59,803 bases of DNA, from positions 1-59,803 of the forward strand of contig HF985645.1 in the NCBI GenBank assembly GCA_000431155.1, given 5' to 3'. The notes beneath the pieces were generated by a model. That model searched no databases. It saw nothing but the letters and a program-made list of their open reading frames with translations, and was not told the origin of the DNA. The stretch comes from Bacteroides sp. CAG:927 (lineage in GTDB: Bacteria > Bacteroidota > Bacteroidia > Bacteroidales > Muribaculaceae). Made by a program: the position numbers and the translations under genes. Positions 1 through 8,614 of the stretch are shown piece by piece; position 1 is the first letter of the stretch, and each line of letters begins with the position of its first letter.

Positions 1-37
1 TCCTCGGAGCCACTAAAAAATAACCGAAGTATTGTAT

Positions 38-2338
38 ATGAAATCCATTGCTATAAATGTGCTGTGCGTGGGTGTGTGCAGTGCCATGAGTATAGGTGCA
101 CTGGGAGCTCCCGCAGAGCATGATGCAGTTCCTGCTGACAGTGCCATGCATCTTAACGAAGTGACCGTGACGGCCATAAAACAAAGCACTGACTTGGGCC
201 TTATGCCGTTGGCAACAACTACTTTGCCTCAGGCTCAGATAGAACGGCTGGGAGTGGCATCACTGCACGGTGTTAGTGAAATAGCCCCTAATTTTTATAT
301 TCCGCAGTATGGCAGTCGCATGACCTCAAGCATATATGTGCGAGGTCTCGGGGCGAGGATAGATCAGCCGGCGGTGGGGTTAAGCATAGATAATGTGCCT
401 CTGCTGAACAAGGATAGCTATGATTTCAATCTTGCCGATATAGAGCGTATAGAGGTGCTTCGCGGTCCGCAAAGCACGCTTTACGGGCGCAATACCATGG
501 CCGGTCAGATAAATATCTATACGCTTTCGCCTATGAAATATCAGGGAAGTCGTGTGAGTGCGAGGATAGGTAATGGTCCTGAGGCGGCGCTTACGCTGAG
601 CCATTATGCCAAATTCTCACCAAAGCTCGCCATGGCGTTCAGCGGTTATTTCAACTATAGCAACGGATTTTATCGAAATCTTTACAACAATTATAAGACC
701 GGAACAGAGAAGAGTATGCAGTTGCGGTGGCGCACCGAATGGCATCCGAGCCGAGTGCTGAAAGTGAGCAACGTGGCGGCTTTCAATCTCAACCGCAATG
801 GCGGTTATCCTTATGAATACATGCTTGAGGGTGAACACAGCAAGACCGGTGTTATAAATTACAATGATACCTGCTTTTATCGCCGCAATTCCTTTACAGA
901 CGGCCTTACGGTGCACTGGAGGACTCCGGGATTCACATTGTCAAGTATCACGAGCGTGCAATACATAGATGACAATATGACGCTTGATCAGGATTTTACT
1001 CCGCTTGATTATTTTACACTGACACAGCGCAGGCATGAATGGGCCATAACGCAAGATCTGGTATTGAGAGGAGAAAAGAGTGTGTACCACTGGTTGGCGG
1101 GGGCTTTTGCATTTTACAAGCATACTTCAATGTGGGCTCCGGTGACTTTCAAAAAGGATGGTATAAGCACTCTTATCACGGGCAAGGTCAATGATATACC
1201 GAATGTGCCCGTGCATATGGGATGGAGAGACAAGGACTTTGTGCTCGGCAGTGATTTTTCCATGCCTACTCACGGTTTGGCACTTTACCACGAAAGCACT
1301 GTGGATCTGGGCGATTTCAATGTGTCAGTAGGGGGACGACTGGACTATGAAATGGTGCGGATGCGCTATCACAACCAGTATAATACAGGATTTGATATGA
1401 CCCTGCACATGGGGCAGATGCAACGCCCATTGGGTAGTTTTGATCTGATATATGACAGAACCGGGAAAATGCATCAGCATTTTCTTGAGTTCTTGCCTAA
1501 ATTCACAGTGAGCTATCAATTGCCCATGGAGGGCAGAAGCGATGTCTATGCCACGGTGAGCAAGGGCTATAAGAGCGGCGGATACAATACGCAGATGTTC
1601 AGCGAATTCTTGCAACAGGAAATGATGAGCCAGATGCGCGGAATGATGCCTGACCGTTTTCAAGGCATGATGCCGGCAGGTTCGGATTATCCCGTGGAAC
1701 GGTATGTGTCGTACAAGCCCGAAACAAGCTGGAACTATGAAGTGGGTGCCCATGTAAGCTGCGCAGACGGAAAGGTGCATACCGATTTGGCTTTGTTTTA
1801 TATCGATTGCCGCAACCAGCAGCTTACGATGTTCCCTGACGGAAGCACCACCGGACGCGTCACCACCAATGCCGGAAAGACGCGCAGTTTTGGCGCCGAA
1901 GTGCAGATACGCTGCAATCCAAACGAGCACTGGAACACTGCGTTGAGCTACGGTTATACCAATGCCAGGTTTGTGGAATTTAACGACGGCAAGCGTTCCT
2001 ATGATGGCAATTATGTGCCGTATGCACCCCAGCACACATTGTTCGGCTCGGTAACTTATTCGTTGCCTATACTCAAGAATTGGACTTTGGATTTCAATAC
2101 TAATGTGCGCGGTGTGGGTAGAATACAGTGGAATGAGGAGAATAATCTCAGCCAACCGTTTTATGCACTGATGGGTATTAATGTAACGGCGCGCCACGGC
2201 TGGCTGGAGTTTCAGGTATGGACCGAAAATGTCACGGGCACAGAGTATCATACATTTTATTTTGAGAGCATAGGCAACCAGTTTGTGCAGCGCGGGCGTC
2301 CGCGTACCGTGGGCGGTACTGTAAGGCTTAATTTCTGA
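38..2338 (+). CDS. TonB-dependent outer-membrane receptor
   Basis: A 766-residue outer-membrane receptor that would import a ligand using TonB energy. The first 25 or so residues form a signal peptide ending near GALGA. A TonB-box-like stretch (LNEVTVTA) follows, then a plug domain with the typical IERIEVLRGPQSTLYGRN segment near residue 140, then a long beta-barrel ending in an aromatic residue (NF), as outer-membrane barrels do. The frame opens at a TTG at 32, but ATG 38 begins a clean signal peptide and is preferred. No SusD partner is adjacent, so this looks like a metal, haem or cofactor receptor rather than a glycan receptor; the ligand is not determined. Two predicted extracellular stretches are unusually Met-rich. 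The lipoprotein gene 31 bases downstream is probably co-transcribed. Confidence 0.93.
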   Translation: MKSIAINVLCVGVCSAMSIGALGAPAEHDAVPADSAMHLNEVTVTAIKQSTDLGLMPLATTTLPQAQIERLGVASLHGVSEIAPNFYIPQYGSRMTSSIYVRGLGARIDQPAVGLSIDNVPLLNKDSYDFNLADIERIEVLRGPQSTLYGRNTMAGQINIYTLSPMKYQGSRVSARIGNGPEAALTLSHYAKFSPKLAMAFSGYFNYSNGFYRNLYNNYKTGTEKSMQLRWRTEWHPSRVLKVSNVAAFNLNRNGGYPYEYMLEGEHSKTGVINYNDTCFYRRNSFTDGLTVHWRTPGFTLSSITSVQYIDDNMTLDQDFTPLDYFTLTQRRHEWAITQDLVLRGEKSVYHWLAGAFAFYKHTSMWAPVTFKKDGISTLITGKVNDIPNVPVHMGWRDKDFVLGSDFSMPTHGLALYHESTVDLGDFNVSVGGRLDYEMVRMRYHNQYNTGFDMTLHMGQMQRPLGSFDLIYDRTGKMHQHFLEFLPKFTVSYQLPMEGRSDVYATVSKGYKSGGYNTQMFSEFLQQEMMSQMRGMMPDRFQGMMPAGSDYPVERYVSYKPETSWNYEVGAHVSCADGKVHTDLALFYIDCRNQQLTMFPDGSTTGRVTTNAGKTRSFGAEVQIRCNPNEHWNTALSYGYTNARFVEFNDGKRSYDGNYVPYAPQHTLFGSVTYSLPILKNWTLDFNTNVRGVGRIQWNEENNLSQPFYALMGINVTARHGWLEFQVWTENVTGTEYHTFYFESIGNQFVQRGRPRTVGGTVRLNF

Positions 2339-2369
2339 ACCAAAAGGGGTGCAGGATGGTTGAAAGTAT

Positions 2370-3248
2370 ATGAAACACTTTCAACTAATATCTCTATTTT
2401 CGGCACTTGTATTGCTCGCCACGGCGTGCTCCGGCGAGTCGGATCCTGAAGCCAATCTTGACCGGTTTGAATCGGCCGAGTCATTTCATGTGATCAGTTG
2501 CGCCAACGGTGGCAGTGCCGTTTCGTCGGCAAGTGTGAAAGATGGAGTGCGGTATGAGTTCGCATTCAATGATGATGAGCGGTTGGTGACATTTACTATC
2601 CGCAATTTCAGCGTTTTGCCCGATGAAGCTCCGGCAGACTACACGTTTGTAGATGTGCCGTGGGTTTACAGCATCGGAACACCGGATGTGCAGAGAATAA
2701 TTAATGTAGAGAGTCTGTCTCCGACCACTCCCTCCGGGGCACCTCATACTTTGAGCGATGTGCATATAGTATATTGCGAGCCAAAGAAATCATCGGCATA
2801 TGAGAACCGTGGGGTCGTGGCGAGCTACACTGTGGACGGTATTTATCATGTGCAGGTTTATCCTTATACCGTGATGGGTGAGGGGACGACGGTTTGTTTC
2901 AATACATCTACTGGTGAGTCGCGCATTTGCTATTCAACCTCGGCAGAAATAAAATTTGATCCGCACACCTTGCTGTCAACGGTAGAAGTCAAGGGCTTGT
3001 TGCCTGATGACGCTCATCCTCAAATGTCGTTTACGCTTAATAATGTGAGCACAGAGTTTGTGGATGGCGGATATCTGCTTTCAGAGCCGTCGGTTATGAC
3101 GATTGAAGGTGGCGAAATCAGTTCGTTCAACGGCAATGCGGCAATGTCGGATGAGTTGTATCTGGAATTCATGCTTAAGTTGACAGACGGAACTGAATAT
3201 AATGTGGAATGTCATTTGAGTCCCAATCTCACGCCTCAAAACATGTAG
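2370..3248 (+). CDS. Lipoprotein of unknown function, paired with the TonB receptor
   Basis: A 292-residue protein with a lipoprotein signal: charged start, hydrophobic run, then lipobox LATAC with the lipidated Cys near residue 20. After a short acidic linker the rest looks beta-rich, with many alternating hydrophobic residues. I do not recognise a catalytic motif. It starts 31 bases after the TonB receptor stop on the same strand, with no promoter-like sequence between, so an operon is likely. By analogy with other Bacteroidetes pairs it may be a surface or periplasmic partner of the receptor; this is inference from position only. Confidence 0.8.
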   Translation: MKHFQLISLFSALVLLATACSGESDPEANLDRFESAESFHVISCANGGSAVSSASVKDGVRYEFAFNDDERLVTFTIRNFSVLPDEAPADYTFVDVPWVYSIGTPDVQRIINVESLSPTTPSGAPHTLSDVHIVYCEPKKSSAYENRGVVASYTVDGIYHVQVYPYTVMGEGTTVCFNTSTGESRICYSTSAEIKFDPHTLLSTVEVKGLLPDDAHPQMSFTLNNVSTEFVDGGYLLSEPSVMTIEGGEISSFNGNAAMSDELYLEFMLKLTDGTEYNVECHLSPNLTPQNM

Positions 3249-3249
3249 A

Positions 3250-3281
3250 TTTGCTTTCTGTTTCATAAATATGTATTTTTG
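3250..3281 (+). promoter_or_regulatory. Bacteroidetes-type promoter of metY
   Basis: A TTTG box at 3250-3253 and TATTTTTG (TAnnTTTG) at 3274-3281 are separated by 20 bases, matching the -33/-7 layout of the main Bacteroidetes sigma factor. Transcription would start around 3288, some 15 bases before the metY ATG. Confidence 0.7.
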
Positions 3282-3301
3282 CGGCATTAAAAAAGATTAT
3301 T

Positions 3302-4582
3302 ATGTCGCAGCAACTACATCCAGAAACGCTTTGCGTGCAGGCCGGATGGACTCCCGGCAAAGGCGAGCCCCGAGTGGTGCCAATATACCAGAGTACAACT
3401 TTCAAGTATGAGACCAGCGACCAGATGGCGCGTCTCTTTGATCTGGAAGAGACCGGATATTTTTATACACGACTCCAAAATCCCACCAACGATGCCGTGG
3501 CAGCAAAGATTGCCGCTCTTGAAGGTGGAGTAGGTGCCATGCTTACTTCAAGCGGCCAAGCGGCCAATTTCTACGCCATATTTAATATATGTCGTGCCGG
3601 AGACCATTTTGTGAGTTCTTCTGCCATATATGGCGGTACGTTCAATCTGTTTGCCGTTACGATGAAGCAGCTTGGAATAGAGGTGACATTCGTGCGCCCC
3701 GAAGCGACCGAAGATGAAATTGCGGCAGCATTTCGACCCAACACCAAGGCATTGTTTGGAGAAACGATATCTAACCCTTCGGTAGAGGTGCTTGATATAG
3801 AAAAATTTGCGCGCGTTGCTCATGCCCATGGGGTGCCATTGATTGTGGACAATACATTTCCGACTCCCATCAACTGTCGTCCCATAGAATGGGGTGCAGA
3901 TATTGTGGTACATTCCACGACAAAGTATATGGACGGACACGCTACCTCGGTGGGCGGTGCGATTGTGGACGGAGGAACTTTCCCTTGGGCTGAACATGCC
4001 GACAAGTTCCCCGGCTTGTGCACGCCCGACGAATCGTATCATGGTCTGACTTACACCGAGGCATTCGGTGCGGCTGCATATCTAACCAAGGCTACTGTGC
4101 ATCTGATGCGTGACCTTGGCAGCATTCAAAGTCCTCACAATGCATTTTTGCTCAATTTGGGGCTGGAGACTCTTCATCTCCGCATGCCGCGTCACTGCTC
4201 CAATGCATTGGCCGTGGCCAAATATCTTCAGAAGCATCCCAAGGTGGCGTGGGTTGAGTATGCGGGACTGGAAAGCAGCCCCTATTACGAACTGGCTCAA
4301 AAATATATGCCTCACGGCACTTGCGGCGTTGTGTCATTCGGTATAAAAGGAGGCAGAGACGAAGCCATCCGTTTTATGGATCATCTCAAACTTGCCGCTA
4401 TCGTGACGCATGTGGCTGATGCGCGCACATGTGTGCTCCATCCCGCCAGTCACACACACCGTCAGTTGACTGATGAACAGCTTATAGCAGCCGGAGTTCG
4501 TCCGGACCTCATAAGATTTTCGGTTGGTATTGAAAATGTGGATGATATTATTGCGGATATAGAGCAGGCATTGGAAGCATAG
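3302..4582 (+). CDS. metY: O-acetylhomoserine aminocarboxypropyltransferase (MetY type)
   Basis: A 426-residue cytosolic PLP enzyme of the Cys/Met metabolism family. It would make homocysteine from O-acetylhomoserine and sulfide, or cysteine from O-acetylserine. The N-terminal ETLCVQAGW segment, the PIYQSTTFKYE segment, the YTRLQNPT segment, the LIVDNTFPTP segment with the PLP-binding Asp, and the STTKY motif with the Schiff-base Lys near residue 208 are all present. Length fits the MetY/Cys3 branch of about 425 residues rather than the shorter MetB/MetC enzymes. It has its own promoter and stands alone between the TonB pair and the nuo operon. Confidence 0.93.
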   Translation: MSQQLHPETLCVQAGWTPGKGEPRVVPIYQSTTFKYETSDQMARLFDLEETGYFYTRLQNPTNDAVAAKIAALEGGVGAMLTSSGQAANFYAIFNICRAGDHFVSSSAIYGGTFNLFAVTMKQLGIEVTFVRPEATEDEIAAAFRPNTKALFGETISNPSVEVLDIEKFARVAHAHGVPLIVDNTFPTPINCRPIEWGADIVVHSTTKYMDGHATSVGGAIVDGGTFPWAEHADKFPGLCTPDESYHGLTYTEAFGAAAYLTKATVHLMRDLGSIQSPHNAFLLNLGLETLHLRMPRHCSNALAVAKYLQKHPKVAWVEYAGLESSPYYELAQKYMPHGTCGVVSFGIKGGRDEAIRFMDHLKLAAIVTHVADARTCVLHPASHTHRQLTDEQLIAAGVRPDLIRFSVGIENVDDIIADIEQALEA

Positions 4583-4680
4583 TGTATGTGAACATCGGCT
4601 CAAATGGTAAAAGCGACAATAATGATTCCGAAATAGAAAAAATAGTTTTGGCACTGTAACTTTATTTGTGATTTTTTGGC

Positions 4681-4688
4681 TATATTTG
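4681..4688 (+). promoter_or_regulatory. Putative -7 box upstream of the nuo-atp operon
   Basis: TATATTTG fits TAnnTTTG exactly and is the only good match in the 209-base gap between metY and nuoA. No TTTG lies at the expected distance upstream, so the -33 box is weak. Transcription would start near 4695, leaving a leader of about 100 bases before nuoA. Confidence 0.5.
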
Positions 4689-4791
4689 CACTGTGAAATC
4701 ATAATACCGTGACACATGCGCCGGGTTTCAATCGCAAAAGGTTGGAACAAGGTGAGTTAGCGGTGCAGCATAGAAAATAATATTATAACCT

Positions 4792-5160
4792 ATGATATCA
4801 TTATCCATTCAAATGACAACGCTTGCCGTTACAGCGGCATTGACCGGCATAGGTCTGGTGGCATTGGCGTTGTGGCTCGCGGGTCTGATTTCTCCGCGGT
4901 CATTCAATCCTCAGAAAGGTGAAGCTTACGAATGTGGTATTCCCACTCGCGGCGAAAGTATGGCTCAATTCAAGGTCGGTTACTACCTGTTTGCCATTCT
5001 GTTTCTGATGTTTGATGTAGAGTGCGTATTTCTGTTTCCATGGGCGGTGCGTGTGGCAGATCTCGGCGGAGCCGGATTGCTTAGCATCGCTGTATTTTTT
5101 GTCATTTTAGTGCTCGGGCTTGTGTATGCCTGGCGGAAAGGAGCTCTTGAATGGAAGTAA
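4792..5160 (+). CDS. nuoA: Complex I subunit NuoA
   Basis: A 122-residue membrane subunit with three predicted helices. The family signature is clear: YECGIPTRGE in the first loop, then FKVGYYLFAILFLMFDVE, which carries the conserved acidic residues, then the FPWA segment. NuoA sits at the junction between the quinone-binding arm and the membrane arm and helps form the quinone cavity. It is the first gene of the nuo-atp block, and its end overlaps the nuoB start by 10 bases, which suggests translational coupling. Confidence 0.95.
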   Translation: MISLSIQMTTLAVTAALTGIGLVALALWLAGLISPRSFNPQKGEAYECGIPTRGESMAQFKVGYYLFAILFLMFDVECVFLFPWAVRVADLGGAGLLSIAVFFVILVLGLVYAWRKGALEWK

Positions 5161-5768
5161 CAACCAAAAGCATGCCTTATGAGGCGTGGAAAGATAACGA
5201 ATATATAGAAGGACTGGTAAAGGAACTTCAGGAGAACGGCACCAATGTGATAGTGGGCAGTCTTGACAAGCTCATCAACTGGGGCCGCAGTAACTCGATT
5301 TGGCCCCTGACTTTCGCTACCAGCTGTTGCGGTATAGAATTTGTGTCGCTTGGAGCCGCCCGTTTTGATATGGCACGTTTCGGATGGGAAGTGGCCCGTT
5401 CGTCACCCCGTCAGGCCGACTTTATAATGGTGGCCGGCACAATAGTTCACCGCATGGCACCGGTGTTGCGCCGTCTGTATGATCAATTGGCAGAGCCCAA
5501 GTATGTAATAGCCTGTGGAGCATGTGCAGTGAGCGGTGGCCCGTTCAAAAAATCTTATCACGTGGTGATGGGCTGTGACCAGATCGTGCCCGTTGACGTG
5601 TATCTGCCCGGATGCCCTCCGCGTCCCGAAGCCATGATTTACTCCATAATGCAGCTGTCGCGCAAGATGAAGGTTGAGCGTTTCTTTGGAGGCGTAAACC
5701 GTCGTGAGAAGATGCAGAAAGAATTTTTGGAGTCGCACCCCGTTGAGGGCGTGGACGATGCAGAATGA
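5151..5768 (+). CDS. nuoB: Complex I subunit NuoB (N2 cluster)
   Basis: A 205-residue peripheral-arm subunit that holds the terminal [4Fe-4S] cluster N2, which reduces the quinone. Ligands are visible as C59-C60 in ATSCCGIEF, C125 in ACGACAVSGG and C155 in LPGCPPRPEA. Start ATG 5151 lies inside the end of nuoA. The length is close to other Bacteroidetes NuoB proteins. The C-terminal 40 residues are charged and less conserved. Confidence 0.96.
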   Translation: MEVTTKSMPYEAWKDNEYIEGLVKELQENGTNVIVGSLDKLINWGRSNSIWPLTFATSCCGIEFVSLGAARFDMARFGWEVARSSPRQADFIMVAGTIVHRMAPVLRRLYDQLAEPKYVIACGACAVSGGPFKKSYHVVMGCDQIVPVDVYLPGCPPRPEAMIYSIMQLSRKMKVERFFGGVNRREKMQKEFLESHPVEGVDDAE

Positions 5769-5819
5769 TGGTTTGTGTCCCTTCTTAATTAATAACGAAG
5801 CTAAAGAAATTCAAATATC

Positions 5820-7445
5820 ATGGCAGACTTTCAGCAAACAATTGCCAAACTGTTTCCCGAAGCTACTTTTGAGCAGGCCGACACCCTTGTGGTGAACATA
5901 GCTGATGCGCAGTGGCATTCACTCGCCAAAGAACTCAAAGAGAATCCCGCATTGGGATTTGATTATCTCATAACCATCGTGGGTATGGATTGGAAGGAGT
6001 CGTTCGGGTGTATCTACTATCTCCAGAATGCCGACAATGAGGTGATTTCTGTGAAGGTAACAACTACCGACCGTGAAAACCCCATGCTTCACTCTATCGC
6101 CGATCTGTGGGCTATTGCCTGTATCTACGAGCGCGAGGTGTACGACTTTTTCGGAATAGTGTTCATAGGCAATCCCGATATGCGCCGCCTGTTCCTGAGT
6201 ATCGACTGGAAAGGGTATCCTTTGCGCAAGGATTATGACGAAAATCCCGAGATTAACCCCGTTACCACTGAAAACGAGCGTCAGAGCGATTTCACATATA
6301 CTTATGTGGAAACACCCGATGGCAAGGTGGAGAAAAAAGAAGTGCGTGTGTTCCAGCCCGAGGATTTTGTGGTGAACATAGGTCCGCAGCACCCAGCCAC
6401 TCACGGTGTGTTGCGATTCCGCACAGCTGTGGACGGTGAGACAATCAAGAAGATTGATGTGTATATGGGCTATATACACCGTGGCATAGAGAAGATATGT
6501 GAAAAAGACACATATCCTCAGACACTTCATTTCATGGACCGACTGGACTATTTCTCGGCTCACCCCTATCATCATGGACTGTGTATGACCATTGAAGAGG
6601 CTATGGGCGTGGAAGTGCCGCGTCGCGCTCAGTTTATCCGAGTGATTATGGATGAGCTGTCGCGTATAGCCAGTCACTGTCTGTTTATGGGCACATTCTG
6701 TATGGACCTTGGTGCCACCACAATGCTGTTTTACACTCTGCGTGTGCGCGAACAGATACTTGACATCATGGACAAGACTTGTGGTGCCCGCATGACATTC
6801 AATTATGAGTGCATTGGCGGTGTGATGCAGGATCTTGATAAGGATTTTGTGAAAGATGTTCATGCTCTCCTTGATGTGATTCCTGCAAATATCAAGGAAT
6901 ACAACAAGATATTCACAGGCAATGTCATAGCCAAGAACCGTATGGAAGGTGTGGGCGTGCTTACCCGTGAGGATGCCATAAACTGGTCGGTTACCGGACC
7001 TTCGGGCCGTGCCTCCGGCTGGGCTTGCGATGTGCGCAAGACACATCCCTACAGCATTTATCCCGAAGTGGAATTTGATGAGGTGGTGCGCACTGAAGGT
7101 GACTCAATGGCTCGCTTCAAGGTTCGTCTTGACGAAATTGTGGAGAGCGCCCGTATCATAGAGCAGCTTATTGACAAGATTCCCGAAGGTGATTATTGTG
7201 CCAAGGTGCCCAAGGTAGTGAAACTTCCTGTGGGACACTGGTTCCGTATGGTTGAGGGCTGTCGTGGCGTATTCGGAGTATATCTGGAGAGTGACGGCAC
7301 CACCAATCCTTATCGCCTGAAGCTCGTTACTCCAAGCTTACCTGCGGCAGCGGTGGTCAATCATCTGACAGTCGGCAACAAGATAGCAGACCTTATAACA
7401 ATCGGAGGCTCGCTTGACTATATCGTGCCCGACATGGACCGTTAA
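5820..7445 (+). CDS. nuoCD: Complex I fused subunit NuoCD
   Basis: A 541-residue fusion of the 30-kDa (NuoC) and 49-kDa (NuoD) subunits. Residues 1 to about 150 are NuoC, with the IYEREVYDFFGI signature and GYPLRKDY. A linker of about 30 residues leads to NuoD, which begins at VNIGPQHPATHGVLRF and carries the quinone-site His and the MDRLDY segment. The C-terminus ends PDMDR, where many NuoD proteins have a DxxxGEVDR tail. The fusion occurs in several lineages including Bacteroidetes and Enterobacteria. Together with NuoB it forms the quinone-reducing module. It follows nuoB by 51 bases. Confidence 0.95.
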   Translation: MADFQQTIAKLFPEATFEQADTLVVNIADAQWHSLAKELKENPALGFDYLITIVGMDWKESFGCIYYLQNADNEVISVKVTTTDRENPMLHSIADLWAIACIYEREVYDFFGIVFIGNPDMRRLFLSIDWKGYPLRKDYDENPEINPVTTENERQSDFTYTYVETPDGKVEKKEVRVFQPEDFVVNIGPQHPATHGVLRFRTAVDGETIKKIDVYMGYIHRGIEKICEKDTYPQTLHFMDRLDYFSAHPYHHGLCMTIEEAMGVEVPRRAQFIRVIMDELSRIASHCLFMGTFCMDLGATTMLFYTLRVREQILDIMDKTCGARMTFNYECIGGVMQDLDKDFVKDVHALLDVIPANIKEYNKIFTGNVIAKNRMEGVGVLTREDAINWSVTGPSGRASGWACDVRKTHPYSIYPEVEFDEVVRTEGDSMARFKVRLDEIVESARIIEQLIDKIPEGDYCAKVPKVVKLPVGHWFRMVEGCRGVFGVYLESDGTTNPYRLKLVTPSLPAAAVVNHLTVGNKIADLITIGGSLDYIVPDMDR

Positions 7446-7507
7446 CCACAAAGAGTATCGGAAAAGAAATAAACCAATCAAGATAACGCATAAGACAACC
7501 TCTCATT

Positions 7508-8584
7508 ATGTATGATTTTTCATTAATACCTGATGCAATACACGCGTTCCTGTTGTCATATCTGCCTAACTGGGCGGCAGTGACCATTGAGTGTGTGCTG
7601 ATAGGCGTGGTGCTCCTGCTTCTGTATTCAGTGCTGGCACTCATCTATATCCTTTACGAGCGCAAAATTTGTGCTTATTTCCAATGCCGTCTCGGTCCTA
7701 ACCGTGTAGGCCCTTGGGGTTTGCTGCAGAGTGTGGCCGATATGTTCAAAATTCTTATCAAAGAGCTTATATCGCTTAAATATACCGATAAATTTTTGTT
7801 CGCTCTCGCGCCTTATCTGGTGATTTTGGCTTCCATGCTCACATTTGCAGTAATGCCGTGGGGTAATGGCTTGCAGATTCTGGACTTCAATATCGGTATC
7901 TTCTTCCTGCTTGCAGTGTCATCAATAGGCGTGCTCGGCATATTGCTTGCCGGATGGTCGTCAAACAATAAGTTCACTCTTATCGGTGCCATGCGTTCCG
8001 GCGCCCAGATGGTAAGCTATGAGCTTTCTATCGGTTTGTCAGTGCTTACTATGGTGGCATTTGCCGGCACAATGTCAGTTACCGAGATTGTGCATGCTCA
8101 GGAGAACACATGGTTCATATTCTCGGCACACATTCCTGCAATCATTGCATTTATCATCTACATGATTGCCGGTACTGCAGAAACCAACCGTGGCCCGTTT
8201 GACCTTCCCGAAGCAGAAAGTGAGCTTACCGCAGGTTATCACACCGAGTATTCCGGTATCCATTTCGGATTCTTCTATCTGGCAGAATACCTGAACCTGT
8301 TTGTGGTGTCGGGTGTTGCAGCTTTGCTGTTCTTCGGTGGCTGGATGCCTCTCCATATCCCCGGATGGGAAAGCTTTAACCACATTATGGACTATATACC
8401 TTCCGTGATATGGTTCCTTGGCAAAGCATTTGTGCTTTCGTTCATCATCATATGGTTCAAATGGACCTTCCCGCGTCTGCGTATCGACCAGATACTGTCG
8501 CTTGAGTGGAAGTATCTGCTTCCTATCAATCTTGTAAATCTGGTACTGATGGTGCTGATTATTGTTTACGAATTACATCTTTAA
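7508..8584 (+). CDS. nuoH: Complex I subunit NuoH
   Basis: A 358-residue membrane subunit with about eight helices that forms the heel of the membrane arm and part of the quinone channel. Typical segments are YERKICAYFQCRLGPNRVGP in the first cytosolic loop, GMRSGAQMVSYEL-like sequence (here AMRSGAQMVSYEL), AETNRGPFDLPEAESEL in the acidic loop, and FIWFKWTFPRLRIDQ-like sequence near the C-terminus. The next gene, 30 bases on, is not nuoI but the ATP synthase beta gene. Confidence 0.95.
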   Translation: MYDFSLIPDAIHAFLLSYLPNWAAVTIECVLIGVVLLLLYSVLALIYILYERKICAYFQCRLGPNRVGPWGLLQSVADMFKILIKELISLKYTDKFLFALAPYLVILASMLTFAVMPWGNGLQILDFNIGIFFLLAVSSIGVLGILLAGWSSNNKFTLIGAMRSGAQMVSYELSIGLSVLTMVAFAGTMSVTEIVHAQENTWFIFSAHIPAIIAFIIYMIAGTAETNRGPFDLPEAESELTAGYHTEYSGIHFGFFYLAEYLNLFVVSGVAALLFFGGWMPLHIPGWESFNHIMDYIPSVIWFLGKAFVLSFIIIWFKWTFPRLRIDQILSLEWKYLLPINLVNLVLMVLIIVYELHL

Positions 8585-8614
8585 TCTATATCTCCGCAAA
8601 ATTTAACTCACACT

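Noticed and set aside
5919..7046. Long open frame on the minus strand across nuoCD (375 codons), and similar antisense frames over the TonB receptor (1325-2251) and relaxase
   Set aside because: They lie fully opposite well-supported genes, have no family sequence, and arise from the codon use of the real gene.
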